53,780 nucleotides of DNA from Egibacteraceae bacterium. GTDB taxonomy: Bacteria > Actinomycetota > Nitriliruptoria > Euzebyales > Egibacteraceae. The notes under the pieces are model-generated. The model ran no database searches. It was given only the letters and a program-made list of their open reading frames with translations, and had not been told where the DNA came from. Each line of letters starts with the position of its first letter. Position 1 is the stretch's first letter. Position numbers and translations under genes: made by a program. Shown here piece after piece: positions 1-7,858 of this stretch. Where the stretch lies: NCBI GenBank assembly GCA_030446775.1, contig JAUJMQ010000008.1, positions 1 through 53,780 on the forward strand, read 5' to 3'.

Positions 1-1
1 T

Positions 2-433
2 CCCCTGAGCGAGGAGCTGCTACCGCTGACCGAGCTGGGCTTCCTCGCCGGCATCGCCTTCCAGATCCAGGACGACCTGCTCAACCTGGAGGCCGAGGAG
101 GTGCTCTACGGCAAGGAGAGCGCCGGCGACCTGTGGGAGGGCAAGCGCACGGTGATGCTGCTGCACTTCATGCGCACGGCGCGGCAGCCGTTGCACTCCC
201 AGGCGCTGCGGATCCTGGCGGCCCAGCGGCGCGCCAAGCGGGCGGAGGACATCGCCTGGCTGCTTGGTGCGATGATCGAGGCGGGTTCGCTCGAGCACGG
301 GCGGGTCCTGGCCCGCGAGTACTCCGAGCGGGCGCTGGAGGCGGACGCGCGGGCGCTCGCCTCGGCCGAGGACAGCGACGACCGTCGGTTCCTGCGAGAG
401 ATGATCAAGTACGTGATCGAACGGGTGAAGTGA
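2..433 (+). CDS. Polyprenyl synthetase (trans-isoprenyl diphosphate synthase), C-terminal part
   Basis: The reading frame enters from the left edge, so only about 143 C-terminal residues are present. The segment FQIQDDLLN followed by GKE...GDLWEGKRT is the second aspartate-rich region and downstream lysine/arginine segment of class I trans-prenyltransferases, which chain isopentenyl diphosphate onto an allylic primer. The last position of the DDxxD-type motif is Asn here. The rest is helical and ends at a TGA (431-433). It lies 7 nt before the next gene, so it probably heads a five-gene operon. Chain length and product cannot be read because the first Asp-rich motif is outside the window. Family assignment is firm; product is unknown. 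Confidence 0.88.
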   Translation, partial: PLSEELLPLTELGFLAGIAFQIQDDLLNLEAEEVLYGKESAGDLWEGKRTVMLLHFMRTARQPLHSQALRILAAQRRAKRAEDIAWLLGAMIEAGSLEHGRVLAREYSERALEADARALASAEDSDDRRFLREMIKYVIERVK

Positions 434-440
434 CGTATCG

Positions 441-1082
441 ATGAAGCGGATCGGCAACGAGTCCGACGATCCCGACGACCCCGCCGGTGGCGCCTTCGCG
501 GACTTCCTGCGTTTGCAGGCGGAGTTTCAGTCCCGGCTGGCCGACGAGACGATGCGGTATCTGCGCCGGCTCCAGGCCGCCGTCGGGCCCTGGGCTCCGG
601 GCACCGTGGTCGTCCCCGACCCGGGCGGTGAGCTGCACGCCGCCGGCGTCCCCGGTGACTCGGTGGCCCTGTCGCTGGGCATCGAGAACCACCAAGAAGT
701 CCACTGCGTCGTCACGCCGGCCCTGACGCCGCTGATGCAGGCTTCCGGCGCCATGTGGCTGCCCGACGCCGAGCCGTCGCCGCCCTCGGCGCTGCTGGGC
801 CCCGGCCACACGACGGAGCTGCGGGTCACGGTTGCGCTGCCGGCGGACCTGCCCACCGGCACGTGGCGTGGCGCGCTGCTGCTGCACGGGTTCCGCGGGG
901 AAGGGGTGCCCGTGCGCGTCGAGGTGGTGCCCGCCGGTGCCGACGCCGCAGACCGGGCGACCGAGGCCGCGGACTCGCCGACCGACGCCGCGGACTCGCC
1001 GACCGCCGCAGCCGCCACCACCGACGCCGCCGACGCGGGGGCCGGCGAGCAGGAGCCGCCACGCCGGGAGGCAGTGCCGTGA
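441..1082 (+). CDS. Ig-like beta-sandwich protein with N-terminal helix (unknown function)
   Basis: 213 residues from an ATG 7 nt after the prenyltransferase stop. An acidic N-terminus is followed by an amphipathic helix (about residues 20-50, FADFLRLQAEFQSRL...), then a beta-rich domain (about 55-165) with a C-terminal strand pattern GTWRGALLLHGF typical of Ig/fibronectin-like folds. The tail (about 165-213) is low-complexity Ala/Asp/Thr built from a short DNA repeat (ADSPTD, ADSPTA). No catalytic motif or signal peptide is visible. The domain plan (helix plus beta-sandwich ending in a GEYHATV- or GTWRGAL-type strand) recurs in the opposite-strand proteins at 3088-5333, so these look like paralogous structural components. 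It overlaps the next gene by 4 nt (GTGA). I do not recognise a named family. Confidence 0.7.
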   Translation: MKRIGNESDDPDDPAGGAFADFLRLQAEFQSRLADETMRYLRRLQAAVGPWAPGTVVVPDPGGELHAAGVPGDSVALSLGIENHQEVHCVVTPALTPLMQASGAMWLPDAEPSPPSALLGPGHTTELRVTVALPADLPTGTWRGALLLHGFRGEGVPVRVEVVPAGADAADRATEAADSPTDAADSPTAAAATTDAADAGAGEQEPPRREAVP

Positions 1083-1633
1083 CCGCGCCGCCGGTCCACG
1101 TGGCGCTGTCCGACGGGCCTGACGGGGAACGCACCGCCGCGGCGCTGTTGGGCGCGCTCGCGGGCCGGCTGGCGCTGCTGCGGCTCATGTCGGGAGCCGA
1201 CGCGCTCGGTTCGGTCCTGGCCGGCTACGCGGCGGTCGGACGACAGGCGGCCCAGACCGCGGACGGTGCGCGCCTGCGCCGCGCGCTCACCCGCGGCCGG
1301 GCGGCGGCGAACGGGAAGGCTCTGTGGGCCGCCCTGGGCCTCGACGAGCTGGCGCAACGGGCGCCCAGCCCCGTCCTGCAGGACCTGCGCAACGACGTCG
1401 CCCTGCTGCTGGCCGACGACCTGGAGGCCGAGCTCCGGGGGCCGATACGTCCCCGGCGCGGCGCCGCACCGCCCGAGACCGCGCCGGTGGAGGTCGTCGA
1501 CTACCTCGTCGGCATGTGGGCCTGCTCGGCCGAGACGGTGCGCGTGATCGACGCCATCGCCGGGCTCACGCCATCGCACGAAGCGGTTGTCGCGGCGCCA
1601 CCGTCCGAGCCGGACGGTCCGCTGCTGCGATGA
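1079..1633 (+). CDS. Alpha-helical protein of unknown function
   Basis: 184 residues. GTG start overlapping the previous stop (GTGA) and a stop overlapping the next ATG (ATGA), so it is translationally coupled on both sides. The sequence is Ala/Leu/Arg-rich and predicted helical throughout (RTAAALLGALAGRLALLRL; DLRNDVALLLADDLEAEL), with no signal peptide and no motif I recognise. Its place between a beta-sandwich protein and a CrtC/AttH-like enzyme suggests a role in the same pathway or assembly, but that is inference from context only. Confidence 0.65.
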   Translation: MTAPPVHVALSDGPDGERTAAALLGALAGRLALLRLMSGADALGSVLAGYAAVGRQAAQTADGARLRRALTRGRAAANGKALWAALGLDELAQRAPSPVLQDLRNDVALLLADDLEAELRGPIRPRRGAAPPETAPVEVVDYLVGMWACSAETVRVIDAIAGLTPSHEAVVAAPPSEPDGPLLR

Positions 1634-2631
1634 TGATGTTCGATTCGCTCCGCCCGCCCGGAGCCTTCGACCCGCGGGCCGCGGCCTACAAGGACTGGCT
1701 GCACCTCAACCTCGTCGACCACCGCAGCGGCGTGAGCGGCCTGGTCAACATGTCACTCCACGGACCGCCGGACGATCCGCGGTCACAGGTCGTGGGCACC
1801 GCGCTCGTGCGCGCCCCCGGGGTGGGCTGGGCCGGCAACGTCCTGTCGCGGGCGGCCGGTCAGGCACGCATCGGCGCGTCGAGCATCACGCTGGCCGAGG
1901 TGGCGGTGGCCGTCGACCATACCTCCGGAGTCGTGGAAGCCAGCGCCCGGCTGCCCGAAGACCGCCTGGCGCTGAGGGTGCGCGCCTCCGCGGTCGCCCC
2001 CGCGTTCGCGGTCGAGCAGCCGATGCCGCTCGGGCCCGGATGGATCTCGTGGTACGTGGTCCCGCGGCTGCGCGTCGAGGGGTCGCTGTCGGTCGGCGAC
2101 ACGGAGCTGGACCTGACCGGCGCGAGCGCGTACCACGACCACAACTGGGGTCGGTGGCACTGGGGCCAGGATCTCGGCTGGGACTGGGGGACGTTCCTGG
2201 CGCCGCAGCCCGGTCCGGCCGTGGTGGTGGCCCGGACGACCGACAGGGCACACCGACACGTCGGCGAGCTGCTCGTGCTCGTCGACCATGGCGACAGGAG
2301 GCGGAGCTTCCGGGGCGGGGCCGTCACCCTGGCGACCTCGGGGACGCTCGACGCGCCGTCTCGCCGCCTGCCGGGGGCGCTCGCCGCCCTCCACGCAGAC
2401 CGGGCGGTCCCGCGACTGCCCGCCACCGTGTCCGTCGAGGTCGACGACGGCATCGACCGCCTACGGCTGGACTACCGCGCCGACGCCGCGGCGCAGCTGA
2501 TCGCCGCCGACCCGCTCCGGCGTGGCTATGCCTTCATCCACGAGTCGACGGGGACGTTCCGGTGCCACGGACGCCTCGGTGGGGCGGAGCTGGAGGCGGC
2601 CGGCCTGGGCGTGGTCGAGCGTGTCGACTGA
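1630..2631 (+). CDS. CrtC/AttH-like lipocalin-fold protein (carotenoid 1,2-hydratase family-like)
   Basis: 333 residues starting at the first of three ATGs in a row. The hallmark is AYHDHNWGRWHWG at about residues 170-182: the YHDHNWG string is characteristic of the hydroxyneurosporene synthase (CrtC)/AttH superfamily, a double lipocalin-like fold whose members act on isoprenoid or other hydrophobic substrates. Around it the sequence is beta-rich with many Trp/Tyr (GWDWGTFL, WISWYVVP). Encoded four genes after a polyprenyl synthetase, so hydration or other modification of a polyprenoid is plausible, but the family is functionally diverse and the substrate is unknown. Overlaps the upstream stop (ATGA), and its own stop lies inside the first codons of the next gene. 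Confidence 0.75.
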   Translation: MMMFDSLRPPGAFDPRAAAYKDWLHLNLVDHRSGVSGLVNMSLHGPPDDPRSQVVGTALVRAPGVGWAGNVLSRAAGQARIGASSITLAEVAVAVDHTSGVVEASARLPEDRLALRVRASAVAPAFAVEQPMPLGPGWISWYVVPRLRVEGSLSVGDTELDLTGASAYHDHNWGRWHWGQDLGWDWGTFLAPQPGPAVVVARTTDRAHRHVGELLVLVDHGDRRRSFRGGAVTLATSGTLDAPSRRLPGALAALHADRAVPRLPATVSVEVDDGIDRLRLDYRADAAAQLIAADPLRRGYAFIHESTGTFRCHGRLGGAELEAAGLGVVERVD

Positions 2632-3172
2632 CGACGCGCCGGCCGGGCTCGGTGCCTACATCGCCGCGCTGGTGGCGCGGCTCGACGAGGTGGACGAGGG
2701 CGCGCTCTCCCGCCTGCGTTCGGTCGTCGGTGGCCGCACCGCCCGCATCGGCCTGGACGCGGAGGCCGTGGACGTCACATTCGGCGACGGGGGGCTGATG
2801 GTCACCCCCTCCGCCGCACAGCTCGCTGTCGACGGCGCGGGCTCGTGTGACCGGGCCACCGTCCTGGACCTGCTCGACGGCTACCTGGAGGTGAGCGACG
2901 CCGTGCTCGACGGGCGCCTGCAGGCCCGCGGTGACGACCAGGCCGTCACGGCGATCTTCCAGGCGATCGAGATCCTGCTGGACGCCGCGGCACGCGATCC
3001 GGGATTGCGCGCCCTCGCGGCGGCGTACCGCTCGGAGCGCCACGGGGGTCCACCTCGGGCGCGGTTGCCCGCACCCGACGCGTCGCGTCAGCCCTGGCTG
3101 CTGTCGGAGTCTCCGGGCGAGGAGGCGCTGCTGGCGGCACTCGACTTGCTGCCCGACGCCGGCTCCGGTTGA
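2621..3172 (+). CDS. Small soluble protein, possibly SCP2 (sterol carrier)-like
   Basis: 183 residues with a GTG start 11 nt inside the preceding gene; the in-frame ATG about 100 nt upstream would run deep into the CrtC-like gene and gives an Arg/Ser-rich shadow sequence. The centre reads as two beta strands around a Gly turn (VDVTFGDGGLMVTPS), then helices, then a DGRLQARGD turn and a helix, reminiscent of SCP2-type lipid-binding domains such as those at the end of alkyl sulfatases. No motif is decisive. Its last 85 nt overlap, tail to tail, the last 85 nt of the opposite-strand gene ending at 3088. Last gene of the rightward operon. The family call is tentative; that it is a gene is likely. 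Confidence 0.55.
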   Translation: MSTDDAPAGLGAYIAALVARLDEVDEGALSRLRSVVGGRTARIGLDAEAVDVTFGDGGLMVTPSAAQLAVDGAGSCDRATVLDLLDGYLEVSDAVLDGRLQARGDDQAVTAIFQAIEILLDAAARDPGLRALAAAYRSERHGGPPRARLPAPDASRQPWLLSESPGEEALLAALDLLPDAGSG

Positions 3173-3810
3173 CGGGCGTCCTCGACCCGGGTGAGCAGCA
3201 CGAGCTCGAGCTCTTCGTACCCGCGGACCGTCACGGTCGCGTGGTACTCGCCGCCGGCCGCGAACAGCTGGGGTGTCAGCGACAGACGCAGCCGCACGGT
3301 CTGCTCCTCGCCGGGAGCCAGCGTGAACGTAGCCGGCGCGATCTCGAGCGGTGGACGGAACGGCGGGTTCGCCGGCGGCCCGACGAAGTCGGAGACGACG
3401 AACGACACACTGGCCGGCGCGCCGCGGCTGTTGCCGATCACGAAGGCTGCGCTGGTCGCCTGTCCCAGCGCCCCCGCCAGGGTGAGCTCGACGCGACGGG
3501 GGACGCCCAGCGTGGCCGGTGCCTGGTCCGCGCGCCCCGTCACGGCCGCGAAGAACCGGTCGTTGCGCGCCCGCTCCAGCTCCAGCAGGGCGCCCTGGTG
3601 ACGCAGCCCCAGGCTCGTGACCTCGCGCAGATAGCGCGCCGTCTCCTCGCGGGCGAATCGCGTCGCCTCGTCGACCACGGTCCGCTGGTCGAGGGCGCCG
3701 CTCGCGATCTGGTTCACCAGGTCACCGTAGCGCTGCAGGGCGCGCACCTGCTCGGCGAGGGCCTGGCCGGCCAGACGCAGCGCCAGCCGGGAGAGCTCCT
3801 CGGCGTTCAT
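3088..3810 (-). CDS. Ig-like beta-sandwich protein with N-terminal helical domain
   Basis: 240 residues from an ATG at 3810-3808 that shares one base with the upstream stop (TGATG). Residues 1-95 are predicted long helices with alternating Leu/Arg/Glu (ARYLREVTSLGLRHQGALLE), resembling granule- or membrane-surface coiled helices. Residues 105-215 are a beta domain with GEEQTVRLRLSL and GGEYHATVTVRGYEEL strands typical of Ig-like or DUF11-type modules. The tail is Ser-rich. No enzyme motif. The architecture parallels the protein at 441-1082, which is encoded on the other strand of the same locus. Last gene of a leftward operon from 5872. Confidence 0.7.
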   Translation of the reverse strand: MNAEELSRLALRLAGQALAEQVRALQRYGDLVNQIASGALDQRTVVDEATRFAREETARYLREVTSLGLRHQGALLELERARNDRFFAAVTGRADQAPATLGVPRRVELTLAGALGQATSAAFVIGNSRGAPASVSFVVSDFVGPPANPPFRPPLEIAPATFTLAPGEEQTVRLRLSLTPQLFAAGGEYHATVTVRGYEELELVLLTRVEDARQPEPASGSKSSAASSASSPGDSDSSQG

Positions 3811-4382
3811 CAGCAGCAGCTGCAGCCGCACTCGATCTCGTAGGCACCGCAGTCCCGGGGCAGCAGGGCCAGCGCGATCCTGATCGGGCGCCGGTCGCAG
3901 CCCTCGACCCGCAGGTCGGCGACCAGCACGACACAGTCGTCGATGTCGCGGCTGCGTTCGTCGTCGCGCGATCCGGTCCGCAGCTCGAGTACGGCCGTCT
4001 GCGTGTCGCACGGCCTGAGGGTGAAGGCCTGCGGTTCGAGCTGCACCTGGACGGCGATGTCCTTGCCGCCACCGCGAGAGGTGAAGTCGCTCAGCTCGAG
4101 CCGGATGTCCTTGTCACGCTTGCGGGTGTTCTCGATGGTGATGGGCACGACCCGGTGCTCGCCCAGCCGTGAGTACACGACCAGGTCCACGTCACCGATG
4201 CAGCACGTGCAGTGGCAGTCGTCGCGCTCGCACGACCCGCAGCCGTCCTTGGAGCTGCTGACCGACGACGACGGCTGCAACACCTGGTCGAGCGCCCCGG
4301 TGACGGCCGCCAGCGTCCGCTGCAGGCTTTCCAGCCCCGGGCGGGAGAGCAACTCGGCCAGCCGCGTCAGCTGGTGGGTCAC
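3810..4382 (-). CDS. Cysteine-rich beta-sandwich protein (unknown function)
   Basis: 190 residues from a GTG at 4382. An N-terminal helix (about 1-35) leads to a cysteine cluster CGSCERDDCHCTCC (about 48-61), then an Ig-like beta domain, and the protein ends ECGCSCC. Ten or more Cys residues, paired at both ends, suggest disulfide cross-linking or metal binding; there is no obvious signal peptide. The start is uncertain: a separate ATG at 4482, overlapping the upstream stop as ATGA, opens another frame (MSEILAERSSRHRTARRR...) that runs toward this one, and a one-base indel near 4390 would join them. In the written frame a stop occurs at 4407-4409, so either the short GTG form is real or the sequence has an error. 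Confidence 0.65.
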   Translation of the reverse strand: MTHQLTRLAELLSRPGLESLQRTLAAVTGALDQVLQPSSSVSSSKDGCGSCERDDCHCTCCIGDVDLVVYSRLGEHRVVPITIENTRKRDKDIRLELSDFTSRGGGKDIAVQVQLEPQAFTLRPCDTQTAVLELRTGSRDDERSRDIDDCVVLVADLRVEGCDRRPIRIALALLPRDCGAYEIECGCSCC

Positions 4383-4478
4383 GGCACGGAAAGCCGGGCC
4401 GGTCGGTCACGGCGCTGGCCTCCGGCGGGCGCCGCCGCGCGGTGCGGTGTCGCGATGACCGCTCGGCAAGGATCTCGC

Positions 4479-5333
4479 TCATGACCGTCCCTTCCCGGGA
4501 GCCGTCGACGGCGACCTCCCGGATCGTCGGTTGCCCCTGCGGCCGGCTGCGGGCCGGTCACCGACCGGGACGAGTGTCACGCCCAGGCTCGTGCCGTACA
4601 CGCCGACGCGGCCCCGGTACCGCGCCCGAGGGTCCAGCTTGGAGGGTACGCGCACCTCCAGCTCGGCGACCGCCGACTCCCCCGGTTGGAGCGTCACGCT
4701 CCCGGACGCCAGGACGAGTTCCAAAAGGCCCGTCTCGTCGAGGGTGCGCTTGGCCTGGCGCACCAGCTCGTCGAGGAATTCCTGCAGGCCGCCGGTCTCC
4801 TCGTCGACGGCGGCGAGGGCGCGGCGCAGGATGCGGCAGTCGAGCAGCTCGTCGTCCACGACCATCGGGTCGATCCGCTCGAGCGTGAGCGGAACGTTGC
4901 CGCGGTTCACCAGCTGCACCGCCCGCCGCACCGTCTGACCGGGCCGGTTCTCGACGCGCAGCGCGCCGGGCTCGATGCCGAGCTCGATCCGCTCGAGCAC
5001 CCGTAGCACGGCCTCGCGCCGCAGCCCCCCGACCGTGAGCGTCTGGTGGTACTCGCCAGGTGGAGTCGTCGGGTCCATGCGCAGCGTGAGGGGCACGGTG
5101 CGGGTCTCGCCCGCTGGGACCTTGACGGGCCGCAGCCGGCCCACCGGCGCTGGCGCCTCGGACCCGGCGTCGTCGCCGGCAGCCAGCCCGGCTGGCAGCA
5201 GCGCTCGCCGGGGACCGTCGTTGCGCAGGCGCAGGTCGCCGCGCAGCGCATCCGGCCGGCCGACCAGGACGACGGGTCCGTCGCCGGCGAAGTTCACCTC
5301 CGGCACGGGCGACAGGCTCGCGGCGCCGGCCAC
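4479..5333 (-). CDS. Tandem Ig-like domain protein (unknown function)
   Basis: 284 residues. Two beta-sandwich modules: an N-terminal one (about 10-100) ending TPPGEYHQTLTVGG, and a second (about 110-270) starting PGALRVENRPGQTVRRAVQL, interrupted by a helical insert (EETGGLQEFLDELVRQAKR). PAGETRTVPLTLRM and QPGESAVAELEVRVP are the recurrent strand motifs of such domains. No signal peptide, no transmembrane helix, Arg/Gly-rich tail. It starts 2 nt after the upstream stop and its TGA overlaps an ATG at 4482, so the locus is tightly coupled. Probably a structural or scaffold protein; function not recognised. Confidence 0.7.
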   Translation of the reverse strand: MAGAASLSPVPEVNFAGDGPVVLVGRPDALRGDLRLRNDGPRRALLPAGLAAGDDAGSEAPAPVGRLRPVKVPAGETRTVPLTLRMDPTTPPGEYHQTLTVGGLRREAVLRVLERIELGIEPGALRVENRPGQTVRRAVQLVNRGNVPLTLERIDPMVVDDELLDCRILRRALAAVDEETGGLQEFLDELVRQAKRTLDETGLLELVLASGSVTLQPGESAVAELEVRVPSKLDPRARYRGRVGVYGTSLGVTLVPVGDRPAAGRRGNRRSGRSPSTAPGKGRS

Positions 5334-5335
5334 GT

Positions 5336-5872
5336 TCAGTCCTCCAGGCGGATGTGCAGGCCGGTGTCAGGCGAGCCGTCCACGCGCGCCGGCGCGCGCG
5401 GCGGCGAGGACCCTTTGGCCTGGCTGCCGCCCCAGGCCACCTTGGGTGGCTGGGACAAAGGCTCGATCTGCACACGGTTCTCACCGAACAGGTTGAACCC
5501 GAACAGCTCGATGCCGAACAACGTGAACCCGAAGTGGGTCGAGAACGGCGTGCAGATGCGCGTCGCCGGCAGCTCGTTCAGTCCCACGTTCAGGCACAGG
5601 TCGAGCGTCAGCGGCTTGATGTCGAGCTCGGCGCGCACGGGCTCGATGTCGAGTGCCATCTGCGTCCTGATCGGCGCCGCGCCGCCGAGCACCATCTCGA
5701 CGGGCTTGGTCACCGTCAGCGCGCTCTCGGTCTTCAGGGGCGCACCGCCCTGGAGGGTGCTGACCGAGGTGAGCGTGCTCGCCGTCGTCATGTCCGACGT
5801 CATGTCGACGTCGACGCGGTGCTCGTCGGGGTCGTGGAGCGTGAACTCGTCGGGGATCCCGCTGCCTCCCAC
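5336..5872 (-). CDS. Repetitive-strand protein with hydrophobic Phe/Gly patch (unknown function)
   Basis: 178 residues, first gene of the leftward operon. About residues 15-95 are regularly spaced short strands with Thr/Val/Leu (TSVSTLQGGAPLKTESALTV; MVLGGAAPIRTQMALDIEPV), followed by an aromatic patch FGFTLFGIELFGFNLFGENR and a Gly/Pro-rich tail. No signal peptide or catalytic residue is evident. The hydrophobic Phe-Gly patch could be a surface- or lipid-binding element. Its promoter probably lies in the 95-bp divergent gap shared with the acyltransferase at 5968. I know of no named family. Confidence 0.65.
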   Translation of the reverse strand: MGGSGIPDEFTLHDPDEHRVDVDMTSDMTTASTLTSVSTLQGGAPLKTESALTVTKPVEMVLGGAAPIRTQMALDIEPVRAELDIKPLTLDLCLNVGLNELPATRICTPFSTHFGFTLFGIELFGFNLFGENRVQIEPLSQPPKVAWGGSQAKGSSPPRAPARVDGSPDTGLHIRLED

Positions 5873-5918
5873 GGCTGCCTCCTCGCCTGGACGCCTGGAC
5901 CGACGGCTGCGCGGGCTG

Positions 5919-5948
5919 TATGTAACCAGGCTGCGGGACGTTTGTCAC
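5919..5948 (-). promoter_or_regulatory. Candidate sigma-70-type promoter for the leftward operon
   Basis: Read on the minus strand: GTGACA at 5948-5943, an 18-bp spacer, and TACATA at 5924-5919. It is one of the few AT-containing stretches in the divergent gap and sits about 50 bp upstream of the start at 5872. Spacing fits a housekeeping promoter; no experimental basis. Confidence 0.4.
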
Positions 5949-5967
5949 TGCAACCGGAGGATGGCGC

Positions 5968-7340
5968 GTGGAGGATCGGCTGAGCGCCCTGGACGCGGCC
6001 TACCTCAACCAGGACGCGCTGGGGAACCCGCTGAGCATCGCCGGCCTGTCCGTCCTCGATCCGTCCACCCGGCCCGGCGGCCTGCGCTTCTCCGACGTCC
6101 GCCAGGCCGTCGCGGCCCGGCTGCACCTGATGCCCAGACTGCGCCAGCGCATCGAGCCGGTGCCCGGGTACCTCGCGCGGCCCCTGTGGGTCGACGACCC
6201 CGACTTCGACCTTGCGCGTCACCTGCGCCACGTGGTCCTCCCACCGCCAGGCGACGAGCGGGCGCTCGCCGACGTGGTCGAGCAGATCTCCTGGCGGCCG
6301 GCCGACACGACGAGGCCGATGTGGGAGCTGTACTTCGTCGAGGGGCTGGCAGACGGTCGCTGCGCGATCCTCATGCGCTTCCACCACGCGCTCGCGGACG
6401 GCATGAGCGCGATGTACATCGCGGGCACGCTGCTGCGCGACGTCGACGCCGGGCCGCCGCCACCGTGGCGGCCCGCACCGATCCCGTCGCCAGGCCGGCT
6501 CGTCCGCGAAGCCCTCGACGAGCAGGCCGCCCGCTCGACCGCGGCCCTCAGCGCCGTGGGGCGCGCGTTCACCGACGCGCCTCGCCGGATCGGGGACCGG
6601 GCTGCCGAGCTGCGGCAGGCGGTGCACTCGTTCCCTCCGCTCGCCAGCTTCGTGCCCGGCCCGTTCAACTGCTCCGTCGGCACCTACCGCCGTTTCGCGA
6701 TGGCGCACCTGCCCGTGCTGCAGCTGCGGTCGACGCGGGCGGCGCTCGGGCTTCCATGCATGAGCTCGTGCTCACCCTCGTCGCCGGCGCCCTCGGCCAC
6801 CTGCTCGCCGGCCGCGGCGTCCCGACCGCCGGCCTGACGCTCCGGGCGCTCCTGCCGACCGCCGCACGCGCCGCGGCGCCGCGCACGACCTTCGGCAACC
6901 AGGGCTCACTGATGATCGCCGAGCTTCCGGTGAGCCCCCTCGACGAGGCGCAGCGGGCGCAGCGGATCCGGTCGGATCTCACCCGAGCGCGGGGCTCCGG
7001 GCAGGCTGAGCTGGTCGCCTTGCTGCGCGAGGTCTGGGAGCACCTGCCACCCGCCGTCGACCCGTTGCTGTATCGCTACGCGCCTCCGGACTCGGTGCAC
7101 CTGGTGGTCTCCTACATGCGAGGCACGCGTCAGGCCCTGGCCTTCGACGGCGCCCGCCACCTGGTCACCCACCCGGTGCCGCCGCTCGCGCCGCGCCTGG
7201 CGCTCACGGTCGCCGTCGCGCAGCTGGGCGGCGCACTGGGCTTCGGCTTCGTCGGCGACTGGGACGCCGTGCCGGATGTCGACCTCCTGCCCGAAGGCGT
7301 GCGGCTCACGCTCACCCGCCTGGAGTTGTCGGCAAGATGA
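5968..7340 (+). CDS. Wax ester synthase/diacylglycerol acyltransferase (WS/DGAT), one frameshift
   Basis: About 457 residues over two frames, the usual length. It would esterify fatty acyl-CoA onto a fatty alcohol or diacylglycerol at the membrane or lipid droplet. The N-terminus MEDRLSALDAAYLN and the catalytic HHxxxDG (HHALADG, about residue 139) are diagnostic. The C-terminal half (LVLTLVAGALGHLL ... TTFGNQGSLMIAELP) continues in another frame. The break is near 6750, where one missing base would join ...RAALG to SMHELVLT. Start GTG has GGAGG 7 nt upstream. Placed beside the polyprenyl/CrtC-like locus and divergent from its leftward arm. The frameshift is probably a consensus error, since both halves are well conserved. 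Confidence 0.87.
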
Positions 7341-7378
7341 AGCCGCCACTGCGCTCTACGGCACGAGGAGGTCGCACC

Positions 7379-7480
7379 ATGCAGATGCCGAAGCCGTCGG
7401 AGGGGGACAAGGAGCGTTTCCACCGGCTGGTTCCCGCCGACCCGCGAGTGCAGATCAAGCCCATGTTCGGCAACCTCGGT
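7379..7480 (+). pseudogene. TfoX N-terminal-domain protein, truncated
   Basis: An ATG with a strong GAGGAGG ribosome site 7 nt upstream opens about 34 residues, MPKPSEGDKERFHRLVPADP... ending IKPMFGNLG, which is the start of small TfoX-N domain proteins. After MFGNLG the family sequence stops; the frame stays open only as antisense shadow of the next gene. The remaining two thirds of the domain are absent, so this looks like a deletion remnant, though an assembly deletion is possible. Confidence 0.6.
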
Positions 7481-7522
7481 GGGCATCAGCGGCTGGCCGT
7501 TGCAGGTGGGTCGGCCGGCCGG

Positions 7523-7858
7523 TCAGTCGCCGCGCTCGTCCAGCAGCTCCTCGGGCTTGATCAGTCCGCCGGCGGCCGCCAGCGCGCCGGCAAGCGTGAC
7601 GGCACGGTCGTACACCGCCGCGAAGTAGTACTCGGCGACGGCTTCGGAGCCCGGCAGGGGGGGTGGCCCCAGGGAGCGGGCGACCGCGGTGGGGTCGTCG
7701 GCGATGCGGACGTCGCGCCGCGGCGGCGGGAGCGTGGCCGCGTCGCCCCAGAATTCCGCCCCACTGCGGCGCGGACTCCTCACCCCGCCGACCCTGCGGG
7801 GCTTGTGCTGCGACGGCTGGTGCGATCCCTTGCCGCGCCTATGCGACCGGGAGCTCAT
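7523..7858 (-). CDS. Small hypothetical protein coupled to SNF2 helicase
   Basis: 111 residues. The ATG overlaps the helicase stop (ATGA), so it is translated with the helicase. The N-terminus is strongly basic (MSSRSHRRGKGSHQPSQHK), the middle has a WGD...LPPPRRDVRIADDPTAV segment, and the C-terminus is helical (AEYYFAAVYDRAVTLAGALAAAGGL). The basic arm could bind nucleic acid. No named family recognised; a dedicated helicase partner is a contextual guess. Confidence 0.65.
   Translation of the reverse strand: MSSRSHRRGKGSHQPSQHKPRRVGGVRSPRRSGAEFWGDAATLPPPRRDVRIADDPTAVARSLGPPPLPGSEAVAEYYFAAVYDRAVTLAGALAAAGGLIKPEELLDERGD

Noticed and set aside
5046-7340. A 764-residue rightward protein
   Set aside because: Its first 500 residues are shadow of the leftward beta-sandwich genes and of the other WS/DGAT frame; only the last 190 or so are the WS/DGAT C-terminus.
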